This document shows positions 16,435 to 26,477 of a stretch of 64,000 nt of DNA, piece by piece. A program made the position numbers and the translations under genes. Location of the stretch: NCBI RefSeq assembly GCF_026000775.1, contig NZ_AP026830.1:1883056-1947055 (forward strand), written 5' to 3'. How positions within the stretch are numbered: position 1 is the stretch's first letter; each line of letters begins with the position of its first letter. Below the pieces are notes generated by a model that was not told where the DNA came from, searched no databases, and worked only from the letters and a program-made list of their open reading frames with translations. Origin of the DNA: Vulcanisaeta souniana JCM 11219 (GTDB lineage Archaea; Thermoproteota; Thermoprotei; Thermoproteales; Thermocladiaceae).

Positions 16435-17005
16435 GAGGGTTGCCGTCATTATTAATTGCAGCAGGAGAAAGTCAGTTAATGATGAGCAAGTCGTGAAGAG
16501 ACTCGGTGGAATGCCTGGTTTTGACCTTGAGCGTGAGGATGAATATAGGAAGCTACTGAGTGATCTAATGAGACCTGCCTTAGACATGTATGATGGACCT
16601 GAGTTCAGAGTGCTCAGGCGTTTTAGGGGTTGTGCCGATGTTTTTGTGTTTTCGGCTAGGTATGGTGTAATAAGTGGTGATAGGTGGATAATACCCTACG
16701 ATGCTTACCTGGGTAATGCCGATGAGTCCGTATTGGATAAATGGATGGCTTATGGCAATCCTGACCTGAACCAATTGGTAAGTGGTAGGTGGGATTACGT
16801 GATTATTAGGTTAACTAAGACCTACATGAGGTATTTCAGGAAGTTAGTTGATCCGTGTAAATTAGGGGACGATTTGCATATAATCACCAGTAGGGGTAAC
16901 GCCTTTAATTGTGGTAATGCGGTTTATCACCATATTAGGGGTTTTGGCGATTCCCAATCAGTACTGAGGAAACTGTTAATGGAAAAGTGTTCTTTCCATC
17001 CCTAA
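16427..17005 (+). CDS. YaaA/DUF6884-like protein
   Basis: 192 residues. It starts VAVIINCSRRK and contains DVFVFSARYGVISGD and IIPYDAYLG, the pattern of DUF6884 and YaaA-type proteins, in which a Cys/Ser-rich first loop and an SA(K/R)(H/Y)G motif line a pocket. YaaA in bacteria binds DNA and limits oxidative damage; the archaeal role is unknown. It overlaps the DUF364 gene by 8 bp and is the last gene of a three-gene operon. A run of T after the stop near 17025 may end transcription. Confidence 0.6.
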   Translation: MGRRVAVIINCSRRKSVNDEQVVKRLGGMPGFDLEREDEYRKLLSDLMRPALDMYDGPEFRVLRRFRGCADVFVFSARYGVISGDRWIIPYDAYLGNADESVLDKWMAYGNPDLNQLVSGRWDYVIIRLTKTYMRYFRKLVDPCKLGDDLHIITSRGNAFNCGNAVYHHIRGFGDSQSVLRKLLMEKCSFHP

Positions 17006-17140
17006 TTGTCTCTTCATGAAAATTTTTAAAAGTATCTAGCTAAAGTATTATTTATTCACGTTGTTTTTAAATGAGTACTTTAGTAAAAGACAGTTAGCTT
17101 TTTAAAGACTTCATTTCTGTGGTATCATAAAATCATAAAT

Positions 17141-18583
17141 ATGATCAATAATGCAAATAATGGTGAACGTAATAGTACGGATACCGTAGAATTGCGTAGA
17201 GTACTTGGGTTTTGGGACGTATTCTTTGCAAGCCTAGGTGGTCAATCACCATTCCTCAGTGACCTGACCTACGCCTCGGCAGTTCTAGCTATAGCTGGCC
17301 TAGCGGGGCCCGTGGCAGTAATGATCGGTACTATTATTGCCTTCATCAATGGATTCGTGGTTGCGCGATTAAGTAAGAGGATCACTGAGACGGGCGGTTA
17401 TTATAAGTATGCAACTAAGTACCTTGGCGGTAGGCCAACGGGTTTCTTCATCGGTTGGAACTACCTATTCTACGCAATACCCTATGGCGCCACGTATGTG
17501 ATTGGTGCCTCGTACCTGGCCCAATGGATTTTGGGAATCCCCTGGCAGATAAGCCTACCCATATCACTGGCAACAACAACAGTATTGGCATATCTGGGCA
17601 TCAGGATCTCGGCTAAATACGCCATCTTCTCTGGTTCACTCGAGATGGTTGCATTAATATTAATATCCGTAACCTTGTTACTAATCTCGCATGGTATGTT
17701 CTTTAATCCGTTCATTTACGTATCTTCTATATCGTTGCCCACATTAATGATTGCCGTAGTTTACGCAATAGCAATACCCACAGGTTACGGCACAATCGCG
17801 CCGTTGAGCGGTGAGGTTAGGAAGGCAAGGGAGACCATTAGCCGCGCGGTTGAGGCAGTTATAATTACTGGAGGTGCCCTAGCTGCATTGGCCATTTACT
17901 CAACGGCAGTTGCCAGCTTATCATTCATGAATATTCACGAACTTGTTAGCTTCCTAAGTGAGGCAGCTGGTAAGGGTTTGTCACCAGTCATAATAATACT
18001 GCATCATTTCCTCGGTATGTTACTTGATCCAATAGTAATATTTGCCATGATAAATGACGGCGTACTTGGTAGTCTCGCCTATGTACTTGCATCATCAAGG
18101 ACGCTATATGCCATGGCTAGTGACGGTCAATTACCGAATGCATTATCCCTAGTTAATAGCAAGGGTAATCCCGTTATTTCCGTACTAATTAGTGCATTGA
18201 CGCTTGATGCCATTGCATTAGTAACGACCTACCTACTCGGCCCATTTAACGCGTTTTTACTCCTTGGTTTCTTATCAATGCTTGCTAACCTAATAGTTCA
18301 CCTATCATCTAATCTTGCCCTATTTAGAGCGGCGACTATTAAAATGAAGGCTGTACTGTATGGAGTTGATACCATGAGGAGTTTAGATAAGGCCGTGGCT
18401 ATTGCAGCGGCGTTAATAACGATATTTACAGCAATAGAATCCACACTGGGCATAAACCTTGTTAAGTTGATGCCCTACTTCATTAGTCTAGTTATAATTA
18501 CATTATACCTAGTGATAAAGGCATTAATAGCACGAAGAGGATTTTTCAAAGCCGGAATCCATAACTACAGAATGATCAAATAA
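17141..18583 (+). CDS. APC-family amino acid/polyamine permease
   Basis: 480 residues with about 12 predicted membrane helices. Family features include LRRVLGFWDVFFASLGG before helix 1, the broken first helix region, ITETGGYYKYATKYLGG between helices 2 and 3, IPTGYGTIAPLSGEVRKARE in the middle and SSRTLYAMASDGQLPN after helix 8. It imports amino acids or related cations with H+ or Na+; the substrate is not predictable. It starts at ATG 17141 after AT-rich DNA and ends one base before a convergent dead MFS gene. Confidence 0.85.
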   Translation: MINNANNGERNSTDTVELRRVLGFWDVFFASLGGQSPFLSDLTYASAVLAIAGLAGPVAVMIGTIIAFINGFVVARLSKRITETGGYYKYATKYLGGRPTGFFIGWNYLFYAIPYGATYVIGASYLAQWILGIPWQISLPISLATTTVLAYLGIRISAKYAIFSGSLEMVALILISVTLLLISHGMFFNPFIYVSSISLPTLMIAVVYAIAIPTGYGTIAPLSGEVRKARETISRAVEAVIITGGALAALAIYSTAVASLSFMNIHELVSFLSEAAGKGLSPVIIILHHFLGMLLDPIVIFAMINDGVLGSLAYVLASSRTLYAMASDGQLPNALSLVNSKGNPVISVLISALTLDAIALVTTYLLGPFNAFLLLGFLSMLANLIVHLSSNLALFRAATIKMKAVLYGVDTMRSLDKAVAIAAALITIFTAIESTLGINLVKLMPYFISLVIITLYLVIKALIARRGFFKAGIHNYRMIK

Positions 18584-18584
18584 A

Positions 18585-19793
18585 CTACTTCAATAATAGA
18601 AGTAGGGGGAGAAGAACCAGGGATATAATTATCATTAATATCCATGGTAATAAGTACGAAATAACCATAACCTCAGTAAATAATATACTAAGCCACATAC
18701 CTATAGCCATATTCAATGCGTTTAAAGTGGCTAGCGATAGCGCCGGATTCTCATGTTTAGTGACCAATGCGTATGCCGCAGTCAATGTTAACTCATTGGT
18801 ATAACCCATTAACCCACCAGCGATTATTATAGCTGCTATATTAAGCGTAGGAACAGAAATAAGGGATATTGTACCCAACACCGTTAACGTAACTATCAGC
18901 AAAACCTTATTCTTAACAATATCAATTATCCGCCCAGAAAGCCCTCCAAATATACTTGAAAAGAGCATAATTGATGTCAACAATGAGGATAAGTAAAGAG
19001 GTAAGCCCCTGGCAACTGCGTACGTTGGTAGTAAATTACCAGCTGTGTAATAACTTAGGGGCTCTATTTACTCCATTTAAAAATAAGATTAGAATCTTGA
19101 GTCAAACATATGGTCATGGTTAGTTACAAGCCGCTCTGGTCTGTTTCTATGACTGTCCAGTATCCTGGATTAACCTTATCCAGTAGTATCGTGTTTCCCT
19201 GTACTGGTATATGAATTACCCGGTTGAATTACCAAACCTAATACGTAATCTATGCATGTAACCGCCCTGGAAGAAAAATACGATAAATGCGAATGGAATG
19301 CCGATAATACTAAGTAATAGTATGGATAATTTCCATCCAAGGAAAGTGTACATAACGCCTCATATCAATCCTAACCCTGAACCAAGCCCAAAGGCGGCAT
19401 TATAAATGCCAAGCCATGTACCTACTCTATCAGGATGGGTTGTTGAGAGGATGGCAGCGCCTGTTGAAAAGAAGAGGGCGGCACCAATTCCTGCAATTAA
19501 CCTGAGGATCAGTACCTCAAGGAAACTATTACTGGTATTAATGAACCCGCTAAGGACATTATCAATAATCCCAAACCTGCTGTCCTTGCGTTGCCAAGGT
19601 AACTAGCAATGATGCCGGCGGGTATTTGAAAGGATGCTGCTCCCACAATGAAAATAAAGGGTACAAGACCCAATAATGTTTCACTGACCTTTAGCTCGGT
19701 ACCCATGATTGGTAGAGCCGGAGCCAGATAGAACCAGTAGGCACTGTATATTATTCTTGCTAGTATTATTATAATTATTATGGATTTTCTCAT
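18585..19793 (-). pseudogene. MFS transporter, broken by frameshift and stops
   Basis: The leftward N-terminal frame (19509-19793) holds two membrane segments and a typical MFS start. After a frameshift near 19515 the sequence continues as LRLIAGIGAALFFSTGAAIL and DRVGTWLGIYNAAFGLG, reaches an in-frame TGA near 19365 where Trp is expected, and goes on (FLGWKLSILLLSI). More breaks follow before a last open piece (18585 to about 19060) with four membrane segments. The total of about 400 codons equals a whole MFS protein, so the gene died by point changes without deletion. Confidence 0.8.
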
Positions 19794-19937
19794 TGCTCAT
19801 GGTATTTGTATTAATCCATTAATTTTTTACTGCAAGGGAAGTGGTTATTTAGTATATATCTTATATTCAATTATAAATAATATAAATATAAAAAGTAGAA
19901 CATACACTTTAAACTCAGTAATAATTTCATATTCTGT

Positions 19938-20486
19938 ATGAGTACGGCATCTATTATGGCTTTAGCCGCAACAGATCTTGTTTATGTAGTAGGTGGCGCC
20001 ATGTTAATGACCGTTGGCGGCGTAAACATGAACCTTGGAAAGAAAAACGAACCAAGGGACCTAGGTATCGTGTTCATAAGTGGCGGTATAATGCTACTAA
20101 TAGGTGTATTATTCGATGTAATGGCAGGTAACCCATTATCCGCAGCCGCAACCGCTGTCTTCGATGCAATCCTCTGGATGATTGGTATAGCCGCAACCAT
20201 AGGCAAGAGCAACCTATTCGCCATGAACCACGTACTACTTTATTCCGGAATATACTTCCTATTTGTCACGGTACTTGCTGGTCTAACCGGGCAAATACTA
20301 CTAGCCTTGGCACTCCTGTTTTTAGCATTCCAAGTCCTAACGGGTGCATTGGCAGGGTATAGGGCAAGTGCTAGATTGCACTGGATCTCAGGTCTGTTGG
20401 CCATTATTGATGGAGTGTTGTTCCTGATACTTGGCGCCGTAGTATCACTGGGTGTACCACCTCCACTTGGTATTATACCTCCATAA
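19938..20486 (+). CDS. Small six-helix membrane protein, GPR1/FUN34/YaaH (SatP)-like or AmiS/UreI-like
   Basis: 182 residues with about six hydrophobic helices and few charges. The segment ISGGIMLLIGVLFDVMAGNP followed by SAAATAVFDAILWM resembles the GG...GN...F..W core of SatP-type acetate/succinate channels, but the N-terminal NPAPLGL motif is not seen. Amide/urea channels of the AmiS/UreI group are a second possibility. It lies next to an acyl-CoA ligase and acyl-CoA dehydrogenase cluster, which favours uptake of a short organic acid. The 140 bp upstream are extremely AT-rich and contain several possible TATA boxes. Confidence 0.45.
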   Translation: MSTASIMALAATDLVYVVGGAMLMTVGGVNMNLGKKNEPRDLGIVFISGGIMLLIGVLFDVMAGNPLSAAATAVFDAILWMIGIAATIGKSNLFAMNHVLLYSGIYFLFVTVLAGLTGQILLALALLFLAFQVLTGALAGYRASARLHWISGLLAIIDGVLFLILGAVVSLGVPPPLGIIPP

Positions 20487-20517
20487 CCTTGGATTTCCAC
20501 TAATTGAATTTTAAAAA

Positions 20518-21456
20518 TTATATTACCTTTTGTTCTTCAATTTTCTCATCATCAATACTCACGCCCATGTCTCTAAGTAGGTCAAAAGCGTTGTCATATA
20601 GTACGGCTTCTAAATCACGTTTAGATAGTTCAGATGACTCAACGCAATTTAAGTTCTTAATCACTTGTCTAAACCTTAAGAACGGATAACCGCCGCCATA
20701 TAGTATTCTCTCTGCACCTATTGACTTCACTGCATTTCTACCAATTAGGGTGTTGAATAGTATGCATGATATGCCAGAAGTTTCTATGTATACTTTGTCA
20801 TACCTCTTCATTAGCCTCGTTATTCTTTCGAGCCATGGGTATATCATACTCTCGGAAATTCCTAGTGCGGACAGGACCATTCTAATACTATACCTGTCAA
20901 GGACCTCGCTGAGCGCATCAGGCATTAGGTTCTTGAAGCATATACCTACATCACGTGGGCACGGATCCAAATGCATTACCAACAACAAATCCTTCCTCTC
21001 CACATACTCTAAGATCGGTCTGAAGGCCTTGGCCTTTACTGGGTCGAATAATTGAAGGGTTGGTGACACCACAATACCCTGGACACCTAAATTATCCAGT
21101 TCACTGAGCTTCTCATGGACGTACTTGGCGCCAAGCGCAGGGTTAATACTGGCAAAGGGTATGAAGAAATCATAATCATTTGTTGATGCTTCATACCAAA
21201 CCTTCATGTTATCGTACATTCTCGGCGACCACAGACTCGTTAATCTCTCTATATACTTACCCCAAAGCAACGCAGAGTGGGGGTCCTCTATAGATAACTC
21301 TGTAAAGAATTCATTCGGCAATATATGAAGTAGTGGAAGCGCATCTATTGGCTGTAAAACGGCCCTCATGACTTTAATTAACGAAAGTTTATTCCTAATA
21401 GAGAGCAAGTCCGTGGAGGGGCATGCATGGAAATCAATTATCATATGGACAGACAC
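20518..21456 (-). CDS. Amidohydrolase-2 family TIM-barrel protein
   Basis: 312 residues. It begins with a DFHACPS strand (HxH-like region reduced to HAC), then FIPFASINPALGAKYVHEKL and LGVQGIVVSPTLQLFDP, a central VMHLDPCP (metal-site His) and a late RILYGGGYPFLRF, all in the order of Amidohydrolase_2 decarboxylases and hydrolases. The first metal-binding HxH is changed, so activity may be altered. It is convergent with the SatP-like gene and followed at 21502 by the ligase gene on the same strand, with which it probably shares a transcript. Confidence 0.65.
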   Translation of the reverse strand: MSVHMIIDFHACPSTDLLSIRNKLSLIKVMRAVLQPIDALPLLHILPNEFFTELSIEDPHSALLWGKYIERLTSLWSPRMYDNMKVWYEASTNDYDFFIPFASINPALGAKYVHEKLSELDNLGVQGIVVSPTLQLFDPVKAKAFRPILEYVERKDLLLVMHLDPCPRDVGICFKNLMPDALSEVLDRYSIRMVLSALGISESMIYPWLERITRLMKRYDKVYIETSGISCILFNTLIGRNAVKSIGAERILYGGGYPFLRFRQVIKNLNCVESSELSKRDLEAVLYDNAFDLLRDMGVSIDDEKIEEQKVI

Positions 21457-21501
21457 TAACCTAGTATTTTTAAATCCTATTTTAATATTTAATTTATATA
21501 G

Positions 21502-23193
21502 TCAGCTGCTTAACACGTTCTTATAAAGTTCCCTAAGCGCCTTTTTATCGGCCTTAGCTGTACTTGTCTTTGGTAATTCCCTCTCACTGATTATTACCTT
21601 GTCTGGAACCCACCATTTTGGTATTTCGCCCTTTTCCACGAACTTCATTAGGTAGTTCTTAATGTCATCTTCTGTGATCTTCTTCCCTGGTCTAGGCACC
21701 ACGACAGCCACGGGCCTCTCACCCCACTGAGGATGGGGCACCCCAATAACGGCAACCTCACCCACGGCTGGATGCGTGCTTATTATATCCTCAAGCCTAG
21801 TACTAACGATCCACTCACCGCCGCTCTTGATCACATCCTTAAGTCTATCCATGATCCAAATATACCCATCACTGTCCCAAACCGCCACATCGCCAGTGTG
21901 TAACCAACCACCACGCCACAAATCCTTAGTCTTCCCTGGGTCCTTATAGTAAGCTGGCGTTAACCATGGTGCCCTAACCACCAGTTCACCAATTGTCTTA
22001 CCGTCTCTTGGAACATCCCTACCCTGGTCATCAACAACCCTAAGAAACACCAGTGGTATCTGTCTGAGACCTTTCATTAAGAAGTTCTCCTTCTTATCCT
22101 CAGGCCAATTAAGGGACTGTGTCTTAAACAATGCCTGGGCAATCACTGGCGCCGTCTCTGATAGCCCATAGCCATTAATCACAATTATACCCCTAGACCT
22201 AGCCAACTTATAGAGACCTTCTGGTATTGCCGAGCCACCATTACCATACTTAAGGCCCTTTAAGTCGTATTTCGAGGAATCAGGGTGCGTAAGGAGTAGG
22301 TATAGTATTACTGGCACGCCGAATACGTATGTAACCTTCTCCTCACTGATAGTCTTCAATATGTAGCCCCAATCCATACGTCCAGTATAGATGTACCTCT
22401 GGCCTGTAAGGAACATGGCATGTGGGCCTCCCCAGGCATGTACGTGGTACATTGGCACGAGGGGCATTACCACATCCTTAATTGTGAGCTCATAGGGCGG
22501 CGCTGCCGTTGATATTGAAATTCCCATTGCATGTAACACCAGTTGTCTGTGTGTGAAGAACACGCCCTTGGGCAGACCAGTGGTGCCTGAGGTGTAGAAT
22601 AGGGTTGCCACGGTTCTTTCATCAACATCCCCAAACTCATACGGGTTTGACCTCTTTATTAAATCCTCATATTCATAAACCTCAATACCTGGAAGCTTGA
22701 CTTGAGGCGGTTCTGGCTTATCACTCATAACTACGACTTTCCTAATGGTCTTGAGCTTAGGCAGTATTGCCTGGAGTAGTGGCATGAACTCATCCTTAAT
22801 GAATAGTATTTCATCGCCTGCATGGTTAATTGTGTATACCAAATCCTCTGGTGAGTACCTAATATTCACAGTATGGAGCGTGGCACCAAGTCCGGGAACC
22901 GCATAATAAAGCTCCAGGTACCTGTGCGAATTCCACTCCAAAACACCAACCCTTGTACCCAGTCTCTTGGGATCACCAGGCTTAACACCAAGTTGCTCAA
23001 GAGCTGAAGCAAGTCTCCTAACCCTATCCCAAACCTGGGCGAATGTTAACCTTAACTTGGGGGCATCCGGCGGCGCATAAATGACCTCTTGTTCAGGAAA
23101 TGTATCGACACCCCACTTTATCAGGTTAAGAAGCGTCAAAGGATAATCATAGAACTCCTGGGCTTTTTCCACGAATTCCTCATTAATGGACAT
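21502..23193 (-). CDS. Acyl-CoA synthetase (AMP-forming, fatty acid or aryl acid CoA ligase)
   Basis: 563 residues. The P-loop motif TLFYTSGTTGLPKGV, the NGYGLSETAP motif, TGDVAVWDSDGYIWIMDR, the hinge LKDVIKSGGEW and the C-terminal catalytic Lys region LPKTSTAKADK are all present. The enzyme activates a carboxylic acid with ATP and CoA. The length and the LVPMYHVHAWGG segment match medium/long-chain ligases of the ACSF2/alkK type. It is divergent from the acyl-CoA dehydrogenase gene across a 270 bp AT-rich region containing an inverted repeat at 23244-23263. It likely feeds the dehydrogenase. Confidence 0.9.
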   Translation of the reverse strand: MSINEEFVEKAQEFYDYPLTLLNLIKWGVDTFPEQEVIYAPPDAPKLRLTFAQVWDRVRRLASALEQLGVKPGDPKRLGTRVGVLEWNSHRYLELYYAVPGLGATLHTVNIRYSPEDLVYTINHAGDEILFIKDEFMPLLQAILPKLKTIRKVVVMSDKPEPPQVKLPGIEVYEYEDLIKRSNPYEFGDVDERTVATLFYTSGTTGLPKGVFFTHRQLVLHAMGISISTAAPPYELTIKDVVMPLVPMYHVHAWGGPHAMFLTGQRYIYTGRMDWGYILKTISEEKVTYVFGVPVILYLLLTHPDSSKYDLKGLKYGNGGSAIPEGLYKLARSRGIIVINGYGLSETAPVIAQALFKTQSLNWPEDKKENFLMKGLRQIPLVFLRVVDDQGRDVPRDGKTIGELVVRAPWLTPAYYKDPGKTKDLWRGGWLHTGDVAVWDSDGYIWIMDRLKDVIKSGGEWIVSTRLEDIISTHPAVGEVAVIGVPHPQWGERPVAVVVPRPGKKITEDDIKNYLMKFVEKGEIPKWWVPDKVIISERELPKTSTAKADKKALRELYKNVLSS

Positions 23194-23243
23194 GTTAGTA
23201 TTTCATATTTTGGGGCAATCCTTAGACTTAACTTTTATTGTTG

Positions 23244-23263
23244 ATATATATCCCTATATATAT
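23244..23263. promoter_or_regulatory. AT inverted repeat between ligase and dehydrogenase genes
   Basis: Two ATATATAT arms are separated by CCCT in the divergent promoter region. The site could be an operator for an acyl-CoA responsive repressor, but simple AT repeats arise easily by chance. Confidence 0.25.
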
Positions 23264-23462
23264 TAGTAATAAAGGTAAAAAATTTAATTGCTAAAAATAA
23301 AATTAAATCAATAAAAATATCCTTAAATTATCCCCTGGGACCCATTACCTACGTTTTTGCATAATTGAAATTGAAACGTGACTAAAGGCGAATAAACCGT
23401 AATGCAGTATATAGGGTATTTATTGAATAGGTTTAAGAGAAACAAAGAAAGAACGCTACTTA

Positions 23463-24671
23463 ATGACCGATATATTAGACTTGTTCCCACAATACACTGA
23501 GGAACTAAAACTACTAAGGAAAACCACAAGGGAATTCGCACAGAGGAACTTCTCGCCTGAACTTGCCAGGGAGTATGAGAAGAAGGAGGAGTTTCCATGG
23601 GATCTTTACAAGAAGGCCGGTGAGCTCGGTTTACTGGCTCCATCAATACCCACTGATTATGGTGGTGGTGGGTTCTCAACATACCTAGCCGACATAGTCG
23701 TCACCGAGGAACTAGTGAGGGCTGAACCCACGCTGGGGCTTGCAATAATGGCTGGTCCCTTCACATCCCACATGCTTTACTTCTTCGGTACCGAGGAACA
23801 AAGAAAGAAGTACCTACCACCTATTTACAAGGGTGAGAACACATTCTTCGGAGCATACACAGAGCCAGAGCATGGTACTGACATCACTCAGTTAAATACA
23901 GTTGCAGAGAAGAAGGGTGATAAGTACATTATTAAGGGCATGAAGACATTCATAACAAACGCACCCACAGCAAAGTACGGACTACTCCTAGCGCAGACTG
24001 AACCCGAAAAGAGACACAGAGGACAAACTCTGTTTATAATACACACAGACTGGCCTGGCGTAACGATCAGGCGACTAACGGGCAAAATGGGACAAAGAAC
24101 AATACCAGTTGGTGAGATTTACCTCGATAACGTTGAGGTACCTGCCGAAAACGTATTGGGCGGGGAGGATAAGGGCCGAAACCAGGGCTTTTACTGGACT
24201 CTGGCGTACTTCAATGTATCAAGGATTGGCGTGGCTACCCTAGGCCTTGGCATCGCATTGGCCGCCTTCGACAAGGCGCTGGAGTATTCACAGAAGAGGA
24301 CTCAATTTGGCCAGCAATTAGTGAACTTTGAAATAATCCAAGAGAAACTGGCCAGGATGGCTATGTACATTGAGGCCGCTAGGTCATTGATTTACAGGGC
24401 TGCGTATTACATTGATGATTACCTGAAGTTTAAGATCGATCCAAGGGCCATGGGGGCTCTCTCAGGTGCTGCCAAGGTTTATGGAACGGAACTCGCTAAT
24501 TACGTGGTTGATGAAGCAATACAAATCCACGGCGGTTATGGATACTTCGAGGAATTTGATGTGGAAAGGTACTGGAGAGATCACAGGGTTACGAGGATTT
24601 ACGAAGGAACTAACGAAATAAACCTGCTAACAATAACCGATGCACTAAGAAGAGGTGTTTGGAAACCCTAA
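23463..24671 (+). CDS. Acyl-CoA dehydrogenase
   Basis: 402 residues with the three ACAD domains: N-terminal helices, the middle beta domain (FGAYTEPEHGTDITQLNT, KTFITNAPTA) and the C-terminal helical domain (YSQKRTQFGQQL, IQIHGGYGYFEEF, RIYEGTNEIN). The Glu of YEGTNE is the catalytic base in short/medium-chain enzymes. It is an FAD enzyme that introduces the alpha-beta double bond in acyl-CoA. No ETF genes lie nearby. The ATG at 23463 is preceded by a TATA-like AATAGGTTTAAGAG, fitting a leaderless message. The 4-hydroxybutyryl-CoA dehydratase-like gene follows on the same strand. Confidence 0.92.
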   Translation: MTDILDLFPQYTEELKLLRKTTREFAQRNFSPELAREYEKKEEFPWDLYKKAGELGLLAPSIPTDYGGGGFSTYLADIVVTEELVRAEPTLGLAIMAGPFTSHMLYFFGTEEQRKKYLPPIYKGENTFFGAYTEPEHGTDITQLNTVAEKKGDKYIIKGMKTFITNAPTAKYGLLLAQTEPEKRHRGQTLFIIHTDWPGVTIRRLTGKMGQRTIPVGEIYLDNVEVPAENVLGGEDKGRNQGFYWTLAYFNVSRIGVATLGLGIALAAFDKALEYSQKRTQFGQQLVNFEIIQEKLARMAMYIEAARSLIYRAAYYIDDYLKFKIDPRAMGALSGAAKVYGTELANYVVDEAIQIHGGYGYFEEFDVERYWRDHRVTRIYEGTNEINLLTITDALRRGVWKP

Positions 24672-24755
24672 TTAAATAAGTGATCTTTCCTAATTCAATA
24701 TTCATCGATACTATATATAAGTTACATTTAATTAATCATACTAGGGGCTCTACCT

Positions 24756-26165
24756 ATGCCTAGATCGCCAACTGACTACGTAAATTCCGTTAAAGATGGT
24801 AGAGTTGTTTACTACAGGGGCAAGAGAGTTGATGATATAACAACACACCCAGTAATTAGTATAGCGGTTAGGCATGCATCGGATCTGTTTGGTGTTAAGG
24901 AAAGGCTCTATGAAGACCCTAATTATGGTCTCGTGAGTAAATACTTTAGGATACCCAGGAACACGAATGATTTGCTCGATAGGTATAAGTTGATTTATGA
25001 GGATACTCTTAGGTTTGACGGCTTGTTTAACATAGTACAAGCCATTGGCAGTGATGCGCTTTTCTCATTAATGATAATTGCCAAGAAGGTTGATAAGAGG
25101 TACGGCACTAACTACTACAGCAGGGTAATGAAGTACTACGAGCATGTCGTTAGGAATGATTTGGCAATGGCAGTTGCGCAGACAGATGTTAAGGGCAACA
25201 GGGCCAAGAGACCCCACGAGCAGGAGGACAAGGACATGTACCTGAGGGTAGTTGAGGTTCGTGACGATGGCATAGTGGTTAATGGAGCCAAGATACACAC
25301 AACACAGGGACCGGTGGCTAACGAGATCATAGTACTGCCGTACAGAGCCCTGGTGGAGAATGATAAGGACTATGCCGTGGCCTTTGCAGTACCAGCGAAC
25401 ACCAAGGGCCTTAAATTCATCGTTAGGCCGGTGCTTGAGTATGATGGCAATCCCAACGCCGTTAATGCAGCAAGTAGATTTGAGGTGGAGGCATTGATCG
25501 TGTTTGATCATGTGTTTGTGCCGTGGGACAGGGTATTCATGTTTAGAGAATGGGACCTTGCAGGTCAACTGGCCTGGACCTTTGCCACGTATCATAGGTT
25601 CACGGCAATATCCTACAGGGCAGCCACTGCCAATTTATACCTAGGTGCCTCGCTTTATGCAGCTAGGGCTAATGGTATTGAGAATGCACCACATGTTAGG
25701 GATTGGCTTGTACAAATGATCATGTATAAGGAAGTATTAAGTATGGGCGCCATGGCTGCCGCCCTAGAGCCTTGGATTGATGAGGGAATAGCCATACCAA
25801 ATCCAGTCTACACAAACGTGAGCAAGCTATACGCCAACGCGCACTTCATAGACGTTGTACACGGACTCATCGATATTGCAGGCGGTTTAATAGCCACAAT
25901 GCCCTCACACGATGATTACGCCAATACGGAGGAAAGACAATACATAAGCAAATACCTCAGGGGCGCGATTGATGGCGATACGAGGTACAAAATAATGAGC
26001 CTAGTGAGGGAATTAGGCGCAAGCCACCTAATGGGTTACCTATTAACGGCCATGATACACGCCGAGGGATCTGAAGTAGCAAGCAAGATAGGAATGCTGA
26101 GGGAGTATAATTATAAGGAAGCCGAAGAATTAATAAATAGAATACTGAATAAAATAAAAATTTAA
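24756..26165 (+). CDS. 4-hydroxybutyryl-CoA dehydratase-like (HpaB family) flavoprotein lacking Fe-S ligands
   Basis: 469 residues of the acyl-CoA dehydrogenase-like HpaB/AbfD family (RSPTDYVNSVKDGRVVYYRG; AQTDVKGNRAKRPHEQ; GAKIHTTQGPVANE; VPWDRVFMF). In the clostridial dehydratase the [4Fe-4S] cluster uses Cys99, Cys103, His292 and Cys299. Here the aligned positions appear to be Asn92, Ala96, His280 and Tyr287, and the whole protein contains no Cys. It therefore cannot hold that cluster. It belongs to the second, non-canonical copy known in Crenarchaeota, or is a flavin monooxygenase or isomerase. It lies 84 bp after the acyl-CoA dehydrogenase gene. Confidence 0.8.
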   Translation: MPRSPTDYVNSVKDGRVVYYRGKRVDDITTHPVISIAVRHASDLFGVKERLYEDPNYGLVSKYFRIPRNTNDLLDRYKLIYEDTLRFDGLFNIVQAIGSDALFSLMIIAKKVDKRYGTNYYSRVMKYYEHVVRNDLAMAVAQTDVKGNRAKRPHEQEDKDMYLRVVEVRDDGIVVNGAKIHTTQGPVANEIIVLPYRALVENDKDYAVAFAVPANTKGLKFIVRPVLEYDGNPNAVNAASRFEVEALIVFDHVFVPWDRVFMFREWDLAGQLAWTFATYHRFTAISYRAATANLYLGASLYAARANGIENAPHVRDWLVQMIMYKEVLSMGAMAAALEPWIDEGIAIPNPVYTNVSKLYANAHFIDVVHGLIDIAGGLIATMPSHDDYANTEERQYISKYLRGAIDGDTRYKIMSLVRELGASHLMGYLLTAMIHAEGSEVASKIGMLREYNYKEAEELINRILNKIKI

Positions 26166-26477
26166 TCATATTTGTCTCATTAAAATAAAAATAAATACTT
26201 ACTATTTAATATAATAAAATGTTTATTAACCTTGATACTAAAAGTAACAAGTTATAAGTCTTGATTAGCCTAAGGAGCGGCCGACGGAAATAGTGTTATT
26301 GCAGTGGTAATAAGCGCTAATTATGCAGTTGATCTATATCTTGGGAAAGCTTGCTCAAGTATCCGCAATGGGGTTGAAAAGAGAGAATACTTAGATTATA
26401 ATCATTGTGTTTCAAGTACTTAGGTTATGGATGTTATTTACGTAGGTTACAACCTGGGGATCATAGCCTTAGATGCG
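26166..26477. other. Intergenic region with a possible gene fragment
   Basis: A plus-strand frame of about 50 codons at roughly 26275-26425 reads like protein (SVIAVVISANYAVDLYLGK) but has no start or family match. It is probably a decayed fragment. Otherwise the stretch is AT-rich with no feature I can support. Confidence 0.25.

Noticed and set aside
23244-23263. Defined FadR operator
   Set aside because: The inverted repeat is a plain AT repeat and no FadR-like regulator is encoded in the window, so it is listed only as a weak regulatory candidate.
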